Positions 11,330 through 22,010 of a stretch of 64,000 bases of DNA are shown in pieces. Within the stretch, counting starts at the first letter, position 1. Each line of letters begins with the position of its first letter. The position numbers and the translations under genes were made by a program. Below the pieces are notes generated by a model. That model was given only the letters and a program-made list of their open reading frames with translations, had not been told where the DNA came from and did no database searches. Source of the stretch: Dicyema japonicum (lineage: Eukaryota > Dicyemida > Rhombozoa > Dicyemidae); NCBI GenBank assembly GCA_011109175.1, contig RDEW01000024.1, positions 663,035 to 727,034 on the forward strand, read 5' to 3'.

Positions 11330-12390
11330 CGGATCCAATTTAAGTAACATTTGTTCTTAAACAAATCTCAATCTATTCTCAGATAAAGCGAGGAGGAGAG
11401 GAAAGCCATTAACTAAAGAGGAAAGCCAGATAAAGCGATAACATGATTTATTCGCAAAACCCCAACTAACTAAACAAGGTAAGAGCCATTAACTAAAGAG
11501 GAAAGCCAAGATTTGGGGTCGTCTATATCGGGGCACTCTCATGAGACACCGTATGTCTCTTCTCCGTAAAAAGCCCCAATTACAATGCGAGTTTCCACAA
11601 GCAATGTAATAAATCACCAATTCTTCTCGTTTTTCTTTCGTATTCGTCAATTTCAGATGCTAAATCCAATCCATGTGCTTCAATTTAGTTTCGTTTATAA
11701 TTAGAACTTCCATCTGGATCGTGCTGGCTATAGCAACCAGCACTGAGGCCCGTTTCCGAAGAGAACGGGCATTAATCAGGGTTATCCTGACTACTTCTGG
11801 TTTTTTTCGGTGGCTGCCCTCTCTTCTTAAGAGCACCACTCTCTTCTCTGTGTTGAAGCTTCTACTGTTTCTTTTATAGAAGGTTTCTTATTATATGTCG
11901 TATTCCAGCCAGTCTGCCCATACATTCTAAACTCTGACTTTAATTTCTTATTCGTTCCAATTTTGGAAACTTCACTTTCTCCATTATGGGCATTTTCTCG
12001 TTTTAGAGATAATTTTCCATTCGATTCTTTCCTTTTTGGTCAATTTTGTTTTTTTCGCTATGTTAGCTTCAACAGCCTTGGGACATCTTCCATAATTGGC
12101 AAAGTCGATGGATGAACCACAATTCAAAGGACTTATTATTGTTTGTAACCGGAAACTGGGATATTCTTTCAACACATCTCCATTAGGCCTGAAGTATGTT
12201 TCTCAAAACTCGTAGTAAATTTCTTCGTCTTGTAGCACCAGTGGCACCACTTATTCACCAGTGGCACAAACTTATTACCATATAAAGCGATATATTTAGT
12301 TTTTCTAAGAATTTTTTCTCTATTTTGTAATCTTAAGAGTCTGAGTCTCGATTTTGGGGCAATTTTTTAAAATCTAACATTTTAATTTAT
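11330..12390. other. no supportable gene; two short unassigned open stretches
   Basis: Contains a direct repeat of AACTAAAGAGGAAAGCCA (about 11412 and 11491) and open stretches at 11673-11879 (+, hydrophobic) and 11984-12175 (-, Lys-rich). Neither resembles a known family. The - strand stretch could be an exon, since Lys/Glu-rich frames continue upstream to about 11700 with breaks. Confidence 0.25.
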
Positions 12391-12625
12391 TAACCCCGGA
12401 TACACCAAGAAAGAATTAAAGTAAACAGCTAGTCAAGTGTATCCAGTTCCACTTCTACAGAAACAGAGTCCATCCGGAATAGCATGAAAGGTAAAAGACG
12501 TCCATTACTTGTAGTCGTGGAAACCCCTCCAGTGGAGTGGGGGAGAGCAAATGATCCTTTTTCATACCAGTTGGCACTGGGCCCACCTAGAGAGGTGGAT
12601 CACATGAAGCCACTCTAATGGGAAG
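12391..12625 (+). repeat. SINE-like dispersed repeat (family A/B)
   Basis: Begins TAACCCCGGATACACC and contains the core GATCCTTTTT...GGCA(C/T)TGGGC...GGTGGATC...ATGA(A/C)GCCAC shared with copies at about 24271, 24745, 37525, 40145, 49445 and 62060 (+) and 15033 and 29680 (-). Part of the core reads openly as a short Val/Pro-rich peptide (VVVETPPVE), but stops follow. I infer a short non-autonomous element or the conserved end of a LINE. Confidence 0.65.
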
Positions 12626-13496
12626 GGAAAGAGTTAAAACATACAAAAACAAAAAATTTCAATCAATTATCCACGTAACACCACATGGCGCCACGTGGCG
12701 ATAAGGAATATTTTACCTTTGTTGTTAATGACTGTGACGAGACTCCACCACATTAAAAGATCTCAATTTCATATATCAGAAATGGAATTCAAAAAATCGT
12801 TATTTTCTGACGAATGAAGATAATCTTACGGATGATTATACAGACAGTACCGTCATTGAAACGAGGGAAACTTTGAAATCAATGCAGCTGTTAACGAATG
12901 CAGGATTCACTTGAGAATTGGGGAACAAAATTTTCAGCATTTCAGCCGAGTCACTTTAAGATTTCTACTAATTTCGATTAAATTTGATTAAAAAAGTAAG
13001 ACAAGCTAAAACTGAGAGAAAATAACATTACTTTTCTAAAATTAATTTTAATGTTTATTTCCATATTTTGGGGCACTTGGTGCCTAAAGGGAAGTCGGGC
13101 TGCACCTGGAGGCTAACAAAAGAGGCATTGGTCTTGAAGTTAACAATATGAATTGAAATGTCTGTATCTCCCTGGGATTAATCTTCTCACAACCCTCAGT
13201 TGACATAAATTCTCTTTTCATAAAGTAGTGTCTTGCTGACCGCACATGCGAGGCCATCACCATTGGTCCTTCAAAAGTGCGGAACCTAAAAGATTTCCAT
13301 TAGTGACCCAATTCTACGAATAACACGAGTCAATAACCTTAGGGTCAGGTAAGGAATATGCCCCTACCCAGACAGACTCCGCCATCATCCCAACAACAAG
13401 CACGCCCTCATTCCTATAATTCCCACCTACTGAACACCCAAATAAGACAATCCTATCAAAATCTATGACGTTCATTAAAAAAATATCGATAAAAAA
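12626..13496. other. intergenic, 3' side of the TIR-like gene
   Basis: Holds a cluster of CCAC(A/G)T motifs at 12671-12700 just after the SINE-like copy; otherwise stop-rich with no recognisable gene. Confidence 0.35.
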
Positions 13497-14297
13497 TTAA
13501 TTTCGATTAACATCAGCCACATTCAGTAAACTACTAACTCTGGATATAACCCCCATCACAACTCCAGTGGTCCACCTGTCCCCCTTGTTCCTTATGAAGT
13601 TGTTAAGGCCAGAATCATTCATTTTCGTCATCCTATCCCTGAAGAGCCATATCTGACTCCTTCCCGGACAACTTCGCCGTCGAATGAGATACCTTGATGT
13701 TCCCAATCTCTGATTTCTTCGGCAATAACGGATTGTCCGTATTTGCACGTTGAAAGACATTCCCCATGTTCCGCAAAATCGCGGAATCTCTGAATTTCGA
13801 AGACACTGAGGAATCAAGGGCGGCGTCTTTGAAGAAGTGCTGGTAAAACTTCTTAGTAAACCCATAGTCGACGACATTAAACTTTAGATAGTTGTCATAA
13901 TGAGCGGAATTTGCAAGGAGATCCCATTTCTGAAGAATGCGAAGGAAAAGGGCTGGTTTTTGTGGATTTTCTCGTATTCTTTTGTAAAATTCAAAAATCG
14001 GGGGTCATTGGAGACCGGAGTGAGGCAAATTCTCAGGAATTTGTCGGTTAGGAGGAATATTTTGAACTCGTAGTCTTCATCCTTGAGATATACGAGTAAT
14101 GAGTCAACAAGGTCATCGTTTTGAATTATTGAGGTAATCTTCACGTTAATGTTACTTCTGGAGTCTGAGAGAGAATTGAGTTTGGCCTTCAATTGGAAGG
14201 CCAAGGTTATGTCATTCTGAACGCACAGTATCATCACTCCATGTCTGATAGGTTTCATACTAATAGGGGCAAAGCTGTCTATTGATTGATTTTGCAT
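13497..14297 (-). CDS. TIR-domain (MyD88-like) candidate protein with a frame break
   Basis: From ATG 14297 the frame encodes a domain whose secondary-structure pattern matches a TIR domain. There is a beta strand VMILCVQND with a following amphipathic helix (AFQLKAKLNSL), a strand VKITSI, EFKIFLLTDKFL, a helix RFLNFTKEYEKIH and QPFSFAF. In a second frame (about 13925-13650) comes YLKFNVVDYGFTKKFYQHFF, which resembles the box-3 region of MyD88 (ITVCDY...TKSWFWTRL). A further exon (13620-13497) is joined by a tiny intron (19 or 31 nt, two possible donors). The switch between frames one and two near 13930 has no GT-AG solution, so it is a real frameshift or a sequence error. TIR adaptors act in innate signalling; SARM1-type TIRs hydrolyse NAD. 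Assignment is by pattern only. Confidence 0.42.
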
Positions 14298-15032
14298 CGT
14301 GAACTCTATAATAACCACCACAACAGAACCGATTTATTTATAAATTTAAATCTTAATAATATTTATTATAAATCAAAATAAGATTCAATTATTAATTATA
14401 AAACTATGATTTTAATAAACTCGACTTAGAATTATTTATTTTTTCCACGTGGTGTTATGTGGTGTCATGTGGCTGTTTTTTTGAAGATTTTTTTCTCTTT
14501 AGTGGCGTCAAGAAATCCACCAGATAGCTGTGTGGAAATCGAAGACAAATATGACACGGAATCGATAGCAAATGAAAGGAATTCGTTTTTTATGTATATC
14601 TGGTTGACAGAGAACAGCACGTGACTAAATACTTAAGTTAGTATAAGTGGAGAGGTCTCGTGGTAGTCAGATTTTCGAGAGCCTGGGTCTTATTCCTTCC
14701 AGATCCAGAAGTTGTTCCTCATGGCAGTGGAGAGACCCCATTCCTTAATGCCCGCTAGAAAACCCGAACTCCTAAGGAGAACGTCTTCAATTTTATTGGA
14801 AAGTACTTCGTCTGCAAAGGACCGTGACCTTTGAGATATGTTCAAATAAAGTCCTCATTTTTGCCCAATGTTCCTCTCTGATCCCACACATCCTGAGGAG
14901 TCGGTCCGGATCCATGTTCCTCACGATTCCATCGATTCGTAATTCTGAACGTCCTTTTCTGCAGTCAGCGTTGTTCATAAATTATTTTCCTTCCGAACGC
15001 GTCATTGCTCATTGAGGAGACACCCAATGCCT
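14298..15032. other. 5' flank of the TIR-like gene; motif cluster; unassigned ORF
   Basis: At 14445-14473, read on the - strand, CCACATGACACCACATAACA runs into CCACGTGG about 150 nt upstream of the TIR-like start. An open stretch of 61 codons on the - strand (14978-14793, containing DPDRLLRMCGIREEHW) looks protein-like but is not recognised. Confidence 0.3.
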
Positions 15033-15175
15033 GGCCGGCATCAAGAGGATCCAACTATTCTTCCCCTGGGACAATGTCGTTACCTGGAGACAAGTTCTGG
15101 AAGACTGGAACGAGTCAGGATCAAGGAGTTAGCTAGTTTGGTTTCCCTTGGTCTTTGGAATAATTTTAATTGACG
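15033..15175 (-). repeat. SINE-like repeat copy (reverse orientation)
   Basis: In reverse complement it shows GGATCCTCTTGATGCCGGCC followed by AGGCATTGGG, matching the family core. On the + strand the block GAGACAAGTTCTGGAA...AACG(A/C)GTCAGGAT is shared with the copy near 29760. Confidence 0.6.
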
Positions 15176-16391
15176 TCTCCGAAATCCAGGAAAGTGTCCT
15201 GCATGTACAGGAAGTACGTCCGTTCTCGGGACAAACACCGTGAAAGGATGAGGTGGATCCTAAAGGAGGCCGAGATCACCTAACGGGCACGTATCTTCTA
15301 ATATGTCGGTGATTCTTGGTTTTAAATAATAATCCTGCTAATTATTGGAGACATAGACAATTTTCCGGAATCAATGGGGTTAGCGTTAATGAATTCTAGT
15401 GCCCTCTCCGGGCGGATCGCAGAGGAAGCGTGAGTACGGGGTGTCAAAGTAATCACGGGAGGACTTTCTGCACAATTGGAACCCCTTAGGATTGACTGCA
15501 CGTTGATAGCTACTCATCCAGGATCGTCATCAGCGTGACCCACCCTTGGATAACAATTCGTCTTCAAGCCCATCGCAGCTGAAACTTGGGGGATTCTAAA
15601 ATCCGAATCGCTATTCTTCACGTGTCTCTAATCATTGATAGAAAAAAAGGAGAGACAGTCGAGAAGGGAGATAGGTGGATGGGCGCATTAGACACCCTTC
15701 ATTTAATAGACACCTTTCATCACGTCTCAAACATATGATGACTGGGTTCCCATCAACTCCTTGGTACCAACAGGTTGTTCAGACGTCCACCGCCAACCAT
15801 CGATCGACGTGTAACTAAATGCCTATGAAATTCAAATCCATTTGAAAATAAGTCCCAGGTGGTTCTGATTATTACTTTTTTTAACTCTTAGGAAAAAAAC
15901 TTACAAGTAACAAGGAGAAACAGACGACTGTGTAAAGTAACTTCAAGGATACATTCTTCTGTTTGGATCATTCAAAATATCCCCTGACAGGAAAGGCTTT
16001 GAATTAACTCCAATCTGGATAGATGGTTGGATTAAAGTTTAATAATCTAAGACGTCTCTGTCTTCTTCAAAATTACAGCATTTGACTGATTTCTGTAGAG
16101 AGGGAGCCATAATACACTTTATACCTTCATTTTCCTCTGATTTTCTCGTGAAAGGGATTGAATTGTGGAATATAAAGGTTTATTGAATACTTTGTTGAGA
16201 TGATTAGTAGTTGTGGGATTTAACTGTGTTATCGATAGGAGACAGCTTTGATCGCCCTCATTAATATGAACTCTTGAGTAGTTTGAATTAAAGAGTTACT
16301 TATGGATAGACTCATCGCATGTGATATCTTCAGCATTCCGTGAAATAGTTTCTTCTGATTTAAACATTCAGAAATTAGCCTTTTTTCAACG
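15176..16391. other. no gene seen
   Basis: Stop-rich in all frames, with no recognised protein segment, repeat or RNA gene. Confidence 0.35.
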
Positions 16392-16620
16392 GTCCTGATT
16401 GATGTAAGAGCAATATATCACGGGAAGTATCACAGCCTCTTTCCTGAAGGAAATCGGGGGAAATTGGCCCATCGTAAGAAAGACGTGCGAGAAGCGGTCT
16501 GGGTGAGGCAACAAATTGGGATTGCAGTTGTCAGCGAAAACGCTTACTCTGTAATGTCAGCAGCTGCTCTTCCCCATAGTTAATAAATAATATTTTATTG
16601 TTAAAAATAAAAAAATATCA
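16392..16620 (+). mobile_element. 3' end fragment of the RLE-type LINE
   Basis: Matches, with frame breaks, the terminal block of the LINE copy at 32595-33225: SFLKEIGG, a Lys/Arg-rich helix, IGIAVV...NAYSVMSAAA. The same 3' untranslated signature ends both (CATAGTTAATAAATAATATT). Only the last 60 or so codons are present, so this is a 5'-truncated insertion. Confidence 0.7.
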
Positions 16621-16713
16621 CATTTTTAGATATTTTAAAAAATCTTTAGAAAAATAATAATTTTGCTTTATTTGAATTTCTTGTTTTGTTAATATGATTC
16701 TAAACGCACAAAA

Positions 16714-17157
16714 ATGGCTTTTGTAGTGAGAGAAGTGGTCTACGGACAATCTGGAGTATAGGTTTTTGAAGAGAGGTATAAATGTGCGGCCGAGTATATG
16801 CCTTACTGTGGCTGTGAGGTTGGGTTATTGTTATTGTAGGCGTGTAGGGGGATCAGTACTTATTATTATAGGCACGTACGCGATGCCAAGATCATGGGGA
16901 TCACTAATGATGCCAGTAAATGTATTCTGCATAAATTTTTTATGTCTATGGTGTAATTCGCTTTTATTTTTGTTGTTTTTATTATTTCATTCTTTTTATG
17001 AGGGAATTGTCAATGGGAGATACTCTATGATAACCAGTGATATACATGAGATAGGCTTCATCAGTTCCACCATCAGAGTGGGCTATATAGTTTCCAACAA
17101 AACGGACTTTCAGAGTATTCGTCGTTATAGGAACCCCCGGGAAGATAAGGATCACTA
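16714..17157 (+). CDS. unrecognised Cys-rich multi-exon candidate
   Basis: Starting at ATG 16714 (MAFVVREVVYGQSG), splicing a short intron near 16758 and a 21-nt GT-AG intron at about 16831-16851 joins YKCAAEYMPYCGCE to ACRGISTYYYRHVRDAKIMG. This gives a Cys- and Tyr-rich polypeptide that continues to about 16950. Later coding frames (about 17000-17330, ending KPSPLWRLIQD) may be further exons. I do not recognise the family; the intron pattern and amino-acid composition suggest a real gene. An uninterrupted 130-codon reading of the same region in another frame is less protein-like. Confidence 0.35.
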
Positions 17158-18236
17158 AACGTCCTCCCAATCATGGAATACCTTACAGAACGTCACCGGG
17201 ACTTCCTCAAAATGGCAAAGTCCCCTGACCATCCCCTCGGGCCAGACATCAAACTATACTCAGACGGCTTCCCGAGATACGAGAAAAAACCTTCCCCGCT
17301 GTGGAGATTAATCCAGGACTAAAGCAGGATTGGCTAGACCTAAAGAAACATGCATTGGATCGCCTGGAACTGCTCTGATCCATTCTGCACTTTCCTATAA
17401 ATATTCTTATTTTAAGCGGCATTTCCACCACACAAAACAACTTGGGTTGGGTCAGAAATGGAAACCGAAAATATTCAACCAAATCGATCACATTTCATGG
17501 AAACACTCACAAACATCACTTGTACTAGTGATCTTGGAGATCGTTCGTAGCCAGGAACATTGAGGAGAAAAACTTACAAGTTACCTCATCTCGTGATCTT
17601 GAAGATCTCTCGTAACCAGGAACAGAGACCACTCGTCTCCCACACAGAGAGCTTTGAGAATATCTTGTCGAATGTGAGTTGGGTCTCAGTCGGGAAGCAG
17701 GAACTCAACAGGTAGCAGTAAATTTGCTACATAAAGGACTGGACGTTTTTTACCAAGGTCTTATGTTTCAACCACCATGGGTGCTCAATACATTAATTAG
17801 TCGATTCTAACCAAAATATTTGTGTATTCGATGCTTCCTTGTTCCTAAACGTCCTTCCACACAAGAAGACTGGCAATTAGAGCCATATTGACGAGAAAAG
17901 ACACCTCAACCTTCCTATGTTAACCTCTTGGCGCCTGTGATTTCGAAGACACTGCTGTTTAAAGCACAGGGTGGACACTTATTGATTTACAAAATTTTAA
18001 ACAATGGTCGGTTCATTATGGGGGGAATGTTTAACAGTCGGTCCATGCGTTTCAGAAGAGTGATATATGATCTATGATTTCCTTGGTGGATCCAGTGATG
18101 CAAGGAGTCATTGAGTCGGGGTCCTGATCACCCTAATATGAGAGACTCTCGAGGTTACTAGCTATAAACTCTCTACATGTAGTCTGTCTTACTAAGAAAC
18201 AAAGTATCATTTGTAAACACAAGTCGATAATCTGTG
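17158..18236. other. no clear gene; local imperfect duplication
   Basis: 17525-17565 and 17588-17630 share GTGATCTTG(G/A)AGATC...TCGTA(G/A)CCAGGAAC, a local direct repeat. The segment 17176-17325 may hold a last exon of the preceding candidate. The rest is stop-rich. Confidence 0.3.
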
Positions 18237-18500
18237 TTATTTTCCGGAAACCTTTGATTTATTTCTCAACACCTCGCACTTGTTTAAGAAAGTTTCTTCC
18301 TCATCACTCAGAGCTTCCCTGAATCTCTTTCCTTCTTTATTCGTGAGGTATTTGCCTTTCTCAGAAATATTGAGGCCTAAATATGAAATCCTATGTTTTT
18401 TTATGCAGGAAAATTTTCCATTAAATTCCTTAGTCAAAACCAAAATGACAATATCAGATTTTATTATTTTATCCGAAATTTATATTAATTTTCGTCGTTT
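18237..18500 (-). CDS. unrecognised small Lys-rich exon
   Basis: An open frame of about 75-85 codons, with a hydrophobic stretch (DIVILVLTKEF) followed by a charged region (LSDEEETFLNKCEVLRNKSK). There is no ATG before an upstream stop, so if real it is an internal or terminal exon. A GT at about 18248 could donate a further 20-nt intron. Family unknown. Confidence 0.3.
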
Positions 18501-18644
18501 TTCTAATTTAATAAATTATAATTAATTTTAAATAAATATTTTGTTAAATAATTTTGTAAATTTTTTAGATGTTTTATGCTGGCAAACCAAAAGCAAATAA
18601 AATATTATAAAGTAGATATATTTGGAAATTAAACTAATTTGATA

Positions 18645-19420
18645 ATGGTGCCTAAAATCGATGTCAGTCTATTAAAAAAACCAGAATTTGTATTCAGAGT
18701 CATCATTTTTGTATTAAATTGAATATTTATAATAGATATTTTCTGCTTTTATGTTCTTCGCAGTTGTTTCCACCAGTGGGGACGTCTCGATTAACATCAA
18801 GTGTGATAATGTGACGGAAACAGTCGCAATCCCTGTCAGATACCCTTTCAGGTAATATTAGAATTCTCATGTGTAATTAGATTCGGGGATATCAAAATAA
18901 TTGATGGATGTTCCTCTGTATTCTCAGTCCCTGAGTTGTCGATAACTCCCGTGACTTTCTACGTGTCTTGCCTCGTCCTTAGTATGATCTATTCCATGGG
19001 AAGTGCCCTCTTTATGATATTCCACCAAAAAATCGTGGAAGAGAATGAAAATGTCAGAAAAATTGTACGACTCCAATTTAAGAAATTTAGGATGTGGTTT
19101 CTTCCTTGTTTTTTTCCTGTTATTGTGGAATTAGCTTCGCCTCGTGGGCCCCCAGTCTGATGGAACTGAGGAGCATGATTAGGAACGATTACTTCTGCCA
19201 AGGATTCGGGGGACAGTGCATGGTTGTCGAATATCCTAGCATGAACCACTTGATGTTCTCATTGGTCAGTCTATGTTGTTATTTTCAGCTGATTCTGTTC
19301 TTGAACTCCTTCTGTTGGATTGTGGTCTTCTCCCTTACCTTCAAGAAGACTTCTTGGATTGGTAACATTAAGCGAAAATATTGCAAAGGACCCCCCCTCA
19401 TTGTCGATGAGGAACCTTAA
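18645..19420 (+). CDS. synaptophysin-family (MARVEL) four-TM vesicle protein, 5 exons
   Basis: Synaptophysin, synaptoporin and pantophysin are tetraspanning MARVEL proteins of small transport vesicles. Four GT-AG introns (18711-18735, 18852-18880, 19065-19090, 19265-19288; 25, 29, 26, 24 nt) give an exactly in-frame 223-aa protein. N-terminal LLKKPEFVFRVIIFIFSAF is TM1. A first luminal loop follows with SINIKC, VRYPFRFGDI (family: EYPFRL) and DGC. TM2 is TFYVSCLVLSMIYSMGSAL (family: FLYSMGAL). TM3 spans VVSSLFFSCYCGISFASWA. The second luminal loop holds two Cys residues. TM4 is LILFLNSFCWIVVFSLTFKKTSWI (family: VLWVGNLWFVFKETGW). The cytoplasmic tail is short and lacks the Gly/Tyr repeats of neuronal synaptophysin, so it is closer to pantophysin (SYPL) in layout. 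Confidence 0.88.
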
Positions 19421-19781
19421 TTTGCTTTAATTACTGTCTTTAGTTCCAATAAAATTAAAAATTAAACCACCAAACTTGAAAGCTAGAACGAGTTAGTTAT
19501 GGAGAATCTCTGAGACTTCGACATATTTACTACCCCCATAATGAACTCTTGTGACTTCAGGGGGTTAGAATGCTGGTCGCGTAATTCAGATTTATTAGGA
19601 AGTGACATAGTCCATAGTTAGGAACTAACAAAGGCAATAAAATAGTTCCTACCAAATACGTGTCTGAGTCCTGCAATCGAGCACGTGTCATTTTGTTATT
19701 GAAGGGTCTCTGGGAGCGACCTGACTTAGCGCTCGGCTTCCTGCATGGTACCGAAGCTATCTTTATTGCCTAGTATCGAAT
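19421..19781. other. 3' flank of the synaptophysin-like gene, no gene
   Basis: AATAAAATTAAAAATTAAAC soon after the stop (about 19449) may serve as the polyadenylation region. Otherwise stop-rich. Confidence 0.35.
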
Positions 19782-20330
19782 CTACTTCCTCATCCCAACC
19801 TTTTCTAACTTAGGGGGAATGAATGCAGACCGGGGAGACACAATATCAGCTAATGATGAAAGGGGGACACGAAAAAGGATATGATCTCGCTCATAGCTTA
19901 TCACCACAAGTACGAGACTGACTTGTTGAAAATATTCTTTCCGTTTTAATATGATAATCCACGTGGGAGTCCCACTCACTCGATCTTCAATCTCAATATT
20001 CTTCCACTATAATCTGTTCAAATGTTATCTCCCCCACCATATTGTCTCCCATGAAAATGATTTACTTTGTGACGATTTCTATTACAAAAGTCCTGTTTGG
20101 CTAAGTTTCTCTATTCCGAGCTGGGACATCTCCTACTTACTCCGATAGAATATTGACGCCTAATCCCACTTGTGGGTCTTTGCTTCACCCCCTATTGAAG
20201 ATTTGGTCAACTCTTTAATATTATTCTCCTGCACAAGAAGACTCGCACGATGTGGGTCTATGGATACGCTCACAGGGGTTCTCTTGACCAAAGTTTCTTG
20301 GTAATAACTTATTTATTTACGCTTATTACT
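19782..20330 (-). CDS. unrecognised multi-exon candidate
   Basis: Several protein-like frames lie in register for tiny introns. TPVSVSIDPHRASLLVQENN (about 20320-20220) comes first. Then MSQLGIEKLSQTGLL (about 20130-20085), ending at a possible 21-nt intron, and MVGEITFEQIIVEEY (about 20040-19995). The last is PTWIIILKRKEYFQQVSLVL (about 19975-19910), which runs on to IVSPRSAFIPPKL. The last block faintly resembles the pre-M1/M1 and M2-M3 loop of Cys-loop receptors, but the spacing is about 20 residues too short and no M2 is visible, so I do not assign that function. Confidence 0.35.
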
Positions 20331-20645
20331 AATAAGCACGTCCAACTCTCTTAAGTACCCCCCTATAGAACCATATCATCACATAAAGGTTAACATGAAC
20401 TTTGCACCAAAGCATTATCCCCAAGAGAAGTATTCGGTCTTTTCCACTTAGTAATGGATGCAGGCTTAATTTAAATTTTATAAGGAAAAAAAAAAGGAAA
20501 AAGAATAGTTAATTTTAATTTAAATTAAAGCCAAAATTATAAAAACGACTAAAAAATAATCGGATATTTTAATAATATTAAAAATAATGGTAAAATTATT
20601 TATTAAAAAATAGTTAATTTAAAATTTAAATTTTCGTCGTTTGTG

Positions 20646-21289
20646 ATGGATGATAGCTATAAGGATTGTCTTGCTAACTTAAATAGTTACAAAATACAGC
20701 TCAATCAGGTTGAGGCCGCCTTATTGAATGCTCCGGACAACTCAGAGCTGCTGAAGCTCAAAGAAGATCTGGAAGAGGTGATAAAAATTACACTGAACCT
20801 CACTCAAACCACAAGCTCCCAGTGGACAGTGGGAAGTGCTTGCAGAGCCCTCAATATTGAGGGACAAATGTACCCCCAAATTTAATTTATAGATACTCCC
20901 CAGCCGTCGTAGAAAAGATCCTGAACTCACAGGAGTGCGTGGTTAAGTTTGAGAATGGAATTTCCATCCCAACTAAGATATCTTCCCTTCGACGTCCCGA
21001 GGAAGTGACAGAGCCTAAAAAGAAACCGAAAGTGACCCCTAATACGGTTGTGAGGGAGAAGAAGAAAAAGAAACCGCGACCACGTGACCTCGAGGGGCTA
21101 TCTGCCGTGAATGAAATGTGCAGGAGACAACAAAGCAATTGGAAGGACTTTAATAGCCGTTTAACGAAGACAAATAAGGGGAAGTTGTCAAAGTCACTGA
21201 CCTTGTCGACTGAGAAGGTAAAGGGGATGACTGCCTCTAAGGGAACTCTCAAGACCCCATATTCTTCCAACCCCCATAAGGGATTTTGA
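20646..21289 (+). CDS. SMNDC1: survival-of-motor-neuron-related splicing factor 30 (SPF30)
   Basis: SMNDC1 is a nuclear Tudor protein needed for spliceosome maturation; its Tudor domain normally binds symmetric dimethyl-arginine. From ATG 20646 the N-terminal coiled coil (LNSYKIQLNQVEAAL...LLKLKEDLEEVIKIT) matches the family's ASYKAQLQQVEAAL...LLKLKKDLQEVIELT. A 23-nt intron (20870-20892) interrupts the Tudor domain. Removing it gives WTVGSACRALN, EGQIYSPAVVEKI, CVVKFENGI, then Lys-rich sequence and the C-terminal NWKDFNSRLTKTNKGK (family: KWQQFNNRAYSKNKKG). The product is 206 aa (human 238). Two aromatic-cage positions (Trp of the family's AVW, Tyr of the FAGYG loop) appear replaced. The ATG preceded by an in-frame GTG is the clear start. 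Confidence 0.92.
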
Positions 21290-21512
21290 TTATTTTCTAA
21301 TATTTATGATTTATTAACTTAACTCTTAGGATATTTCTCTGTCCAATATTTGTGTATAGTTTGGTCCACGTGGTCTTGTCCTCTCGTTTGGTAGAGGGAT
21401 ATTAGTAAGTGATGTCGCGAGCGCAGTGCGAGACCATTCAATGTAAGTTAATCAATTAACTTAATTTTTTTCAAGGTTAAGAATTTTTAGGAAAATTAAA
21501 CTCAAATTCATT
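21290..21512. other. 3' flank of SMNDC1
   Basis: Stop-rich AT-rich sequence; no feature seen. Confidence 0.4.
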
Positions 21513-22010
21513 TTAAATAAATTTAAATACAAAACCTTTTCTGAATGTTTCGACGTTGTCTCGTTTAGTATTGTTTTCTACTACAGTATTGAATCCTGGA
21601 ATCCCACGATATCTTTGGAACGGACTAGCTCCTACGAAAAAATATAAGAAACAATTTACCTGTGGATTAGTGAGGCGTATAAAAACAGCCCTTGGAATGC
21701 ATCTCACCCACTCCTTTTTTATTATGCAAACTCATCATTTTCGACAAACTTCTTGTGATCGTCTGGTTAAATCTCTCCACAATCCATTGACTTTGGGGAT
21801 TATTGAGTCTTCCATGTATTTGCGTCACATCAAACCCTCTCATTAATTATGAAATTTTCCGCTTTTTTTTGAGTCGATACTTCCTATGCTTGGAAAGATC
21901 GACATCCTCATTATCAAGTAAAAATCTCAAATTATGTTCATCTTGATTTTTCACGAACAAACGCTGGGGTGACAATCGAAAATGTGCCTTGTTTATGAGC
22001 ACTGTATCTT
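21513..22010 (-). mobile_element. integrase-core remnant (Ginger/KRBA2-like)
   Basis: Between about 21870 and 21700 the - strand reads GFDVTQIHGRLNNPQSQW followed by IVERFNQTITRSLSKMM. This is the signature G.xxHGRxxxPQSQGxVERxNQTL of retroviral-type integrase cores as found in Ginger/GIN transposons and Ty3-type elements. Upstream frames are broken. No second catalytic block is intact. Confidence 0.6.

Noticed and set aside
11984-12175. Possible Lys-rich nuclear protein on the - strand
   Set aside because: Too short, no start or splice extension found that yields a recognisable domain.
19782-20160. Cys-loop receptor fragment on the - strand
   Set aside because: Resemblance limited to a pre-M1-like and an M2-M3-like phrase; spacing is about 20 residues short and no pore helix or Cys-loop is visible.
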